Assembly: GCF_002019855.1 (NCBI RefSeq)
Contig: NZ_CM007717.1
Location: 4,055,636 to 4,119,635 of the forward strand
Origin: Streptomyces antibioticus
GTDB lineage: Bacteria > Actinomycetota > Actinomycetes > Streptomycetales > Streptomycetaceae
Length of the DNA stretch: 64,000 nucleotides
Direction: 5' to 3'
Each line of letters begins with the position of its first letter. Positions within the stretch are counted from its first letter, which is position 1. A program made the translations under genes and the position numbers. The notes beneath the pieces are model-generated. The model was not told the origin of the DNA. It made no database searches and saw only the letters and a program-made list of their open reading frames with translations. Positions 60,103 to 64,000 of this stretch are shown here, in pieces.

Positions 60103-60974
60103 TAAGAGAGTGTCAGGTCCGTCGTGATGGTTTCCCAGAGGGCGTCGAACCACTTCTGGGATTCCTCCACGAACGCGGCGTCGCGCTGACCGGCGGCCTT
60201 CTCGAAGGAGAACAGGAGGGACTCGGTGCCCAGGACGTCGTACATGTCGAGCGTCCCGGTGTCGGTGGGCTCCTCGCGGCGGGTGACCATGTAGTACGCC
60301 ATCAGCGCCTCGGAGCCGTTGAGGAGGTACAGCTTCACGGGCGGGGTGAAGGGCAGTGCGCGGAAGGTGATGTGGACGTCGATCCCGTGCGAGCGCAGGG
60401 TCTGGAGGTTGTGCCGCAGGACATGGCCCTGGGCGTTGCGCATCGCCAGCCAGCGTTCGTGCACCGGGTCGTCGTCGCCGCGGCCCTCGACCGGGACCGG
60501 GAAGGCGAGGTCGATGTCCCGGGAGGGCAGCAGGATGCGGACGTCGATGCGCTCCGGGCGCAGGCTGCCGCCGTGGATCAGCCGCAGCGGTTCGCCGAGC
60601 GCCGGGATGAGGCTCTCGGCGGTCAGACAGGCCGCGTCGATGCGCACGTGCGGGGCGGAGAAGGCCGCGGTGAGGCGCGGGGAGAGGCCCACCATGGTGG
60701 GCTGGGGCTCGTCGTGGCCCGGGGCGGGCGGCTCGGCGATCCTCGGGGGGCTGCCCTTGCTGACGTTGGTGAGCAGTCCGTCGTCCTGGAGCGCGCGCAG
60801 GGCCTGGCGTACGGCGCCGCGTTCCACGCCGAACTCGTCGGCCAGCTCGGCCTGGGTGGGCAGGCGGTCGCCGGCCCGCAGTTCGCCCGCGCGGATGCGT
60901 TCCCGCAGGACGTCGGCGATCTCCTGGGGCGAGAGCCTTCTGCTGCCGTTCACTGCCACGTTCTCCTGGGTCAC
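60102..60974 (-). CDS. devA: GntR-family developmental regulator DevA-like
   Basis: The 290-aa protein starts at GTG 60974 (MTQENVAVNG). The winged helix includes LPTQAELADEFGVERGAVRQ (about 40-60). The C-terminal domain has LTAESLIPAL, VRILLPSRDIDLAFP and FTPPVKLYLLNGSEALMAYY. It is the close paralogue of the 61350-62249 product. The neighbouring devB and small-membrane gene match the devA/devB/devE locus of S. coelicolor. It shares an upstream block TACAACTTCC...CCATCTATGGGCAGTT with devE (60985-61012). Confidence 0.85.
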   Translation of the reverse strand: MTQENVAVNGSRRLSPQEIADVLRERIRAGELRAGDRLPTQAELADEFGVERGAVRQALRALQDDGLLTNVSKGSPPRIAEPPAPGHDEPQPTMVGLSPRLTAAFSAPHVRIDAACLTAESLIPALGEPLRLIHGGSLRPERIDVRILLPSRDIDLAFPVPVEGRGDDDPVHERWLAMRNAQGHVLRHNLQTLRSHGIDVHITFRALPFTPPVKLYLLNGSEALMAYYMVTRREEPTDTGTLDMYDVLGTESLLFSFEKAAGQRDAAFVEESQKWFDALWETITTDLTLS

Positions 60975-61061
60975 GACCAAACGCTACAACTTCCACCCAT
61001 CTATGGGCAGTTGTTTGAAAGTTGTTTAGTAGTTGTCGCCAAGTGGGGACAACATAGCAAG

Positions 61062-61076
61062 AGTTGGTTGCCAACT
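61062..61076. promoter_or_regulatory. AGTTGG dyad, candidate DevA/DevE operator
   Basis: AGTTGG-TTG-CCAACT lies between devA and the small membrane gene, 22 nt before the latter's ATG. A related, perfect dyad with the same core (AGTTGGC/GCCAACT) lies before devE at 62333-62355. Further AGTTG half-sites flank it. Confidence 0.6.
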
Positions 61077-61098
61077 TAGTAGAGTTGGAGGAACCACC

Positions 61099-61293
61099 AT
61101 GCCCGTCCTCGCTGTTCTCTGCGCCGTCTTCGTCTTCGTCGTCGAGCGCACCATCGAGTGGAAGTACGGCACCGCCGGCGCCGTCGGCCTGCTTCTGCTC
61201 AGCGTCGGCATCAAGGCGAAGAGCCCCGCCCTCAGCTCCGTCGGAGCCGTGATCCTCGCCCTCCTGGCCTCCGGTCCCGCGCTCAACTCGTGA
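61099..61293 (+). CDS. 64-aa two-TM membrane protein
   Basis: The ATG at 61099 has a perfect GGAGG site 7 nt upstream. The product has two hydrophobic stretches (VLAVLCAVFVFVVE and AGAVGLLLLSVGIKAKSPAL to AVILALLAS). It is a paralogue of the 59166 product and divergent to devA. It would match SCO4189 in S. coelicolor by position. No function known. Its stop codon is the first unit of a heptamer repeat. Confidence 0.72.
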   Translation: MPVLAVLCAVFVFVVERTIEWKYGTAGAVGLLLLSVGIKAKSPALSSVGAVILALLASGPALNS

Positions 61294-61338
61294 TCCGTGA
61301 TCCGTGATCCCTGATCTGTGATCCCTGATCTCTGATCC
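61291..61338. repeat. Seven 7-nt tandem repeats (TGATCCN)
   Basis: TGATCCG, TGATCCG, TGATCCC, TGATCTG, TGATCCC, TGATCTC, TGATCC follow without gap, from the stop codon of the small gene into the convergent spacer before devE. The unit length is not a multiple of three, so it is expected to vary only in noncoding DNA. Confidence 0.8.
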
Positions 61339-61349
61339 ACCCCGGATCC

Positions 61350-62249
61350 TCAGCTCGTGAGCTGGAGATCCGAACTGATCGTCTCCCACAGCGCGTCGAA
61401 CCACAGACGCGACTGCGTCACGAACGCCGTGTCCCGCGGCCCCGCGCCCTGTTCAAAGGCGAACAGCACCGACCGCGTGCCCTCGGCGTCATACATCTCC
61501 AGGTGCTCCTTGCCGACCGTCTGCTCATGGCGCTGGACCGTGTAGTACGCGAACAGCGCCCGGGTCCCGTTGAGGAGGTACAGCTTCACCGGCGGGGTGA
61601 ACGGCAGCGCGCGGAAGGTGACGTCGACCTCGATGCCGTGTGTGGAGCGCAGGGTGAGCAGGTTGTGCCGCAGCACCTGGCCCTGAGCGTTGCGGTGGGC
61701 CACCCAGTGGCGTCTGAGGTGCCCGGCGGCGGCGGAGTCCACCGCGGCCGGGAAGGCCAGCTCGATGTTCCGGGAGGGCAGCAGGACCCGTACGTCGATC
61801 TTGGCCGGTTTCAGCCGTCCCGCGTGGATCTGGCGGACCGGTTCACCGATCGCCGCCGTCAGCGAGACCGCGGTCAGACACAGGGCGTCCACCTGGACAT
61901 GGTCCGCCGCGAACGCCTCGGTCATCCTCAACGGCAGCTCCGCCATGGCGGGTTGGGGCTCCGTCCGGAACCCGGCGGGCGGACCGGGCGCGAGGGGCGT
62001 CAGGGCGACCGTCGCGGGGCTCCCCTTGGAGACGTTGGTGAGCAACTGCTCCGACTGGAGAATGCGCAGCGCCTGGCGCACGGCACCCCGCTCGACACCG
62101 AACTCGACGGCCAGTTCGGCCTGCGTGGGCATGCGCTGGCCGGGCCGCAGCACACCGGTTCTGATCCGGGTGCGCAGCTCGTCGGCCACCTCTCGGTGCG
62201 TCCGCTCGGCCCTCCTCCGCCCATTGACGGAGGCATGTTCCGGCTCCAC
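61350..62249 (-). CDS. devE: GntR-family regulator DevE-like
   Basis: The 299-aa protein (GTG 62249) parallels devA: winged helix with MPTQAELAVEFGVERGAVRQ, then LTAVSLTAAI, VRVLLPSRNIELAFP and FTPPVKLYLLNGTRALFAYY. The recognition helix is nearly identical to that of DevA, so they probably bind the same operators. Position and similarity suggest S. coelicolor devE (SCO4188). A 23-nt perfect dyad lies 84 nt upstream. Confidence 0.83.
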   Translation of the reverse strand: MEPEHASVNGRRRAERTHREVADELRTRIRTGVLRPGQRMPTQAELAVEFGVERGAVRQALRILQSEQLLTNVSKGSPATVALTPLAPGPPAGFRTEPQPAMAELPLRMTEAFAADHVQVDALCLTAVSLTAAIGEPVRQIHAGRLKPAKIDVRVLLPSRNIELAFPAAVDSAAAGHLRRHWVAHRNAQGQVLRHNLLTLRSTHGIEVDVTFRALPFTPPVKLYLLNGTRALFAYYTVQRHEQTVGKEHLEMYDAEGTRSVLFAFEQGAGPRDTAFVTQSRLWFDALWETISSDLQLTS

Positions 62250-62332
62250 CACCGCACCGTACAACTTCCCGCCATCTTTGGGCAGTTCAAAGAGAGATGG
62301 TTATAGGACGCTTCCAAGCGGACATAAGTACA

Positions 62333-62355
62333 GTGAAGTTGGCAGCCAACTTCAC
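62333..62355. promoter_or_regulatory. Perfect 11-bp dyad upstream of devE
   Basis: GTGAAGTTGGC-A-GCCAACTTCAC. The AGTTGG/CCAACT core is shared with the dyad beside devA (61062-61076), which supports one regulator family acting on both. Upstream of devE a block also found before devA (TACAACTTCC...CCATCTTTGGGCAGTT, 62260-62285) is repeated. Confidence 0.65.
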
Positions 62356-62623
62356 CGACATGGTCAAGCTTTCATACGGTTGGCGGTCGGGCTCCCTTCC
62401 GGAGGGGAGCCGGGAGCCCGGACGGCCGGCACCGACGTACAGCCACAACTTCACATCGCGGCACAGCCACAACCGAACATCGCGCGCACAGCCACAACTG
62501 AACAAGCAGGCACCGCACCGAGCAACAGGCACAGCTACGGATGAGATCGAGCGACCCGTCCCACCGACCCCACGGAAGGAGCCGGCCGCAGAGTCAGAGC
62601 CAGAATCACAGCCAGAGTCAGAG
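62356..62623. repeat. Spacer with ACAGCCACAAC repeats; no gene supported
   Basis: ACAGCCACAAC occurs at 62439, 62463 and 62488 (24-25 nt apart) and a run of CAGAGTCAGAGCCAGA-type hexamers at 62590-62632 reaches the end of the acetyltransferase gene. An open frame from 62350 through it is a low-complexity string and has no ribosome site, so I do not call it. By symmetry with devA one might expect a small membrane gene here; it is absent or decayed. Confidence 0.55.
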
Positions 62624-63889
62624 TCAGAACAGGTCCGGGCACCACGGTCGCGCGGACGAACGCAGCAGGGCGTCGGCCTTCCGGGCGGCGCCCGTTCGTT
62701 CTTCCCGGACCCGGCCCAGCCGCGCGAGCCGCGCCGCCGACTCGTCGCCCAGCCACAGCGACGCCAGCTCCGCCACGTCCAGCGTGAGATCGGCACCGCG
62801 GTCCGTCGGCGTGCAGGACGCCCCGTCGGGACCGGCGTCCAGCAGATACCGCCCGCCGGCCAGACCGGCCGCGTCGGCCACCTCCAGCACCAGCGCGCCC
62901 GCCGTGTCGTACGTCCGCGCCTCCAGCGCCCGTACGACGTCCAGGATCCGTATCCACAGCCAGTCGGCCTGGGTGGTGATGCTCGCCGCGCGCGGGTCGG
63001 GCAGCAGCAGCGGCAGCAGGTCGTCCGGGGAGCGCCAGCCCGACTTCACCCGGGTGATCCAGTCGACGGAGCACAGGTAGTGCCACAGGGCGCGCTCGGC
63101 GGCCGGGGTCACGGAGAGGAGCCAGTTGACCGAGGCGGTGTTCAGCGGCTGCTTGGCGTCGCTCCAGCGGTCGTCCGCGCGGTACGACACCGCGCCCTCG
63201 ACCTCGTCGTCCGCCGAGCGGTACACGGCGTAGAACGGCTCGCTCCATTCGTCGCCGTACGGCCGCAGCACACCGGTGTTGACCTCCCACCAGCTCTCGT
63301 CCCGGCTGACCGCGCCGGGCTGGGCGGGGCGCAGCCGGGCGTGCAGCGCGGGGCCGAGCTTGCGGATCTCCCCGCCGTCGACCAGGTCGATACGGCCGCC
63401 GTCACGCGGGTCCGGGACCGGGGCGCGCCCGTCGAGGCCGGAGCGGGAGACGTCGACCGCCCACTCGGTCATCGTGGTGGCCGGGCCGAAGCCGTAACGG
63501 CCGTAGATCCGGTACTCGGCGGCGATCAGGGTGGCGAGCACGTCACCGCGCTCCTTCGCGGCGGCCAGGTCGTCCGACATCAGCCGGCTGAGGACGCCGC
63601 GGCGGCGGTGGGTGGGGAGGACGGAGACGTTGGTGATCGCGTCGGCGGGCACCGCGGCGCCGCCGACGGCGGTCACCTCCTGCGGGAAGGAGCGGAAGGT
63701 GCCGACGCACCGGCCGGCGTCGTAGGCGCCCGAGGTGCGGGAGCCGGGGGTGGCGGCGCGCCGGGCGGCCAACTGCTCCTCGGTCACCACCGGCGACCGC
63801 AGGAAGCCCGTCTTCAGGGCCCGCATCCAGTCGGCGAGGTCGTTGTCTTCGGTCTGGCGGAACTCAAGTGCGGCGGAACGACGGCTCAT
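62624..63889 (-). CDS. Eis-type GNAT N-acetyltransferase with SCP2-like tail
   Basis: The 421-aa protein has an N-terminal GNAT domain with NVSVLPTHRRRGVLSRLM (acetyl-CoA loop, about 87-104), a second atypical GNAT half (YAVYRSADDEVEGAVSYR) and a C-terminal sterol-carrier-like domain (LVLEVADAAGLAGGRYLLD) ending with the free carboxylate. This is the Eis architecture; mycobacterial Eis acetylates aminoglycosides at several amines. Whether this one does so is not known. The last residues contain repeat-like DNA (62590-62632). ATG 63889 is followed by MSRRSAALEFRQ. Confidence 0.88.
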   Translation of the reverse strand: MSRRSAALEFRQTEDNDLADWMRALKTGFLRSPVVTEEQLAARRAATPGSRTSGAYDAGRCVGTFRSFPQEVTAVGGAAVPADAITNVSVLPTHRRRGVLSRLMSDDLAAAKERGDVLATLIAAEYRIYGRYGFGPATTMTEWAVDVSRSGLDGRAPVPDPRDGGRIDLVDGGEIRKLGPALHARLRPAQPGAVSRDESWWEVNTGVLRPYGDEWSEPFYAVYRSADDEVEGAVSYRADDRWSDAKQPLNTASVNWLLSVTPAAERALWHYLCSVDWITRVKSGWRSPDDLLPLLLPDPRAASITTQADWLWIRILDVVRALEARTYDTAGALVLEVADAAGLAGGRYLLDAGPDGASCTPTDRGADLTLDVAELASLWLGDESAARLARLGRVREERTGAARKADALLRSSARPWCPDLF

Positions 63890-63965
63890 ACGCCCACGGT
63901 ATGCAGCGGACCGGCCTCACCGCGGCCCATTTTCCGCACGCCGCGTGCCACCCCGCGCGGGCCGC

Positions 63966-64000
63966 TCACAGCAGCAGGTCGTCCACCTGGGCCTCGCCCT
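63966..64000 (-). CDS. C-terminal end of an unidentified gene (partial)
   Basis: Only 11 codons, ending GEAQVDDLLL-stop, are in the window. The reading is compatible with a helical C-terminus; the family cannot be told. The frame is inferred from the neighbouring gene direction. Confidence 0.35.
   Translation of the reverse strand, partial: GEAQVDDLLL

Noticed and set aside
62350..62760. A plus-strand ORF from the devE operator toward the Eis-like gene, as a third small membrane protein
   Set aside because: The frame is polar, rich in Ser/His/Gln repeats and has no hydrophobic segments or ribosome site, so it is not like the two true small proteins.
1..64000. CRISPR arrays, rRNA operons and insertion sequences
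   Set aside because: No regularly spaced direct repeats with unique spacers, no rRNA sequence and no transposase motif were seen in the window.

Overview
The window is chromosomal DNA of a Streptomyces or close relative. It has very high GC, GTG starts, mycothiol and PhoR-PhoP genes, MsiK and the DevA/DevB/DevE regulators. From memory the gene order runs, in reverse, along the Streptomyces coelicolor segment from about SCO4266 (left) to SCO4188 (right). I could not align it, so synteny is an inference.

Layout. 1-7.0 kb: a two-gene oxidoreductase/AhpD-like unit behind a TetR-type palindrome, a pentapeptide-repeat protein, a quinone-reductase-like gene behind a SoxR-type promoter, an MFS exporter, a flavin oxidoreductase and a rhomboid-like membrane protein. 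7.1-18.4 kb: an accessory island with two divergent pairs, each a short FxSxx-COOH-family (FxsA-like) peptide plus a stand-alone HExxH putative peptide hydroxylase. A trypsin-like protease with a C-terminal adaptor domain lies between the pairs. A 1358-aa SAV_2336/NB-ARC/TPR protein and a VMAP-C protein with the same adaptor domain follow. 18.5-33.6 kb: tRNA-Thr, msiK, a sugar nucleotidyltransferase, a DoxX protein, the rRNA methyltransferase, cysS-ispF-ispD, carD, a lipoprotein, phoR-phoP diverging from phoU at a PHO box, and a 52-aa Cys-rich protein. 33.7-37.5 kb: a Tat-exported hydrolase, then the remains of an integrative element at the 3' end of gpmA (duplicated 25-bp core, broken integrase). 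37.6-52.5 kb: transporters, regulators, mshA, a cell-wall NlpC/P60 hydrolase, a PP2C phosphatase and small conserved proteins, with a tandem-repeat intergenic block at 43.3-44.0 kb. 52.5-55.7 kb: rifampin monooxygenase with its 20-bp RAE element, and a second quinone reductase behind a second SoxR-type promoter. 55.7-64 kb: a tandem-kinase protein, three paralogous GntR regulators (two matching devA and devE) interleaved with tiny membrane proteins, devB, and an Eis-type acetyltransferase.

How parts fit. The 7-18 kb island reads as a self-contained system: ribosomally made peptides, dedicated modifiers, and an NTPase/adaptor/protease set of the kind described for NTP-dependent conflict systems. 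Its lack of a radical SAM enzyme and the non-FxSxx peptide ends make it the most interesting part. In S. coelicolor the matching chromosomal slot (about SCO4242-4263) holds, as I recall, a contractile injection system, so the locus may be a hotspot for such systems.
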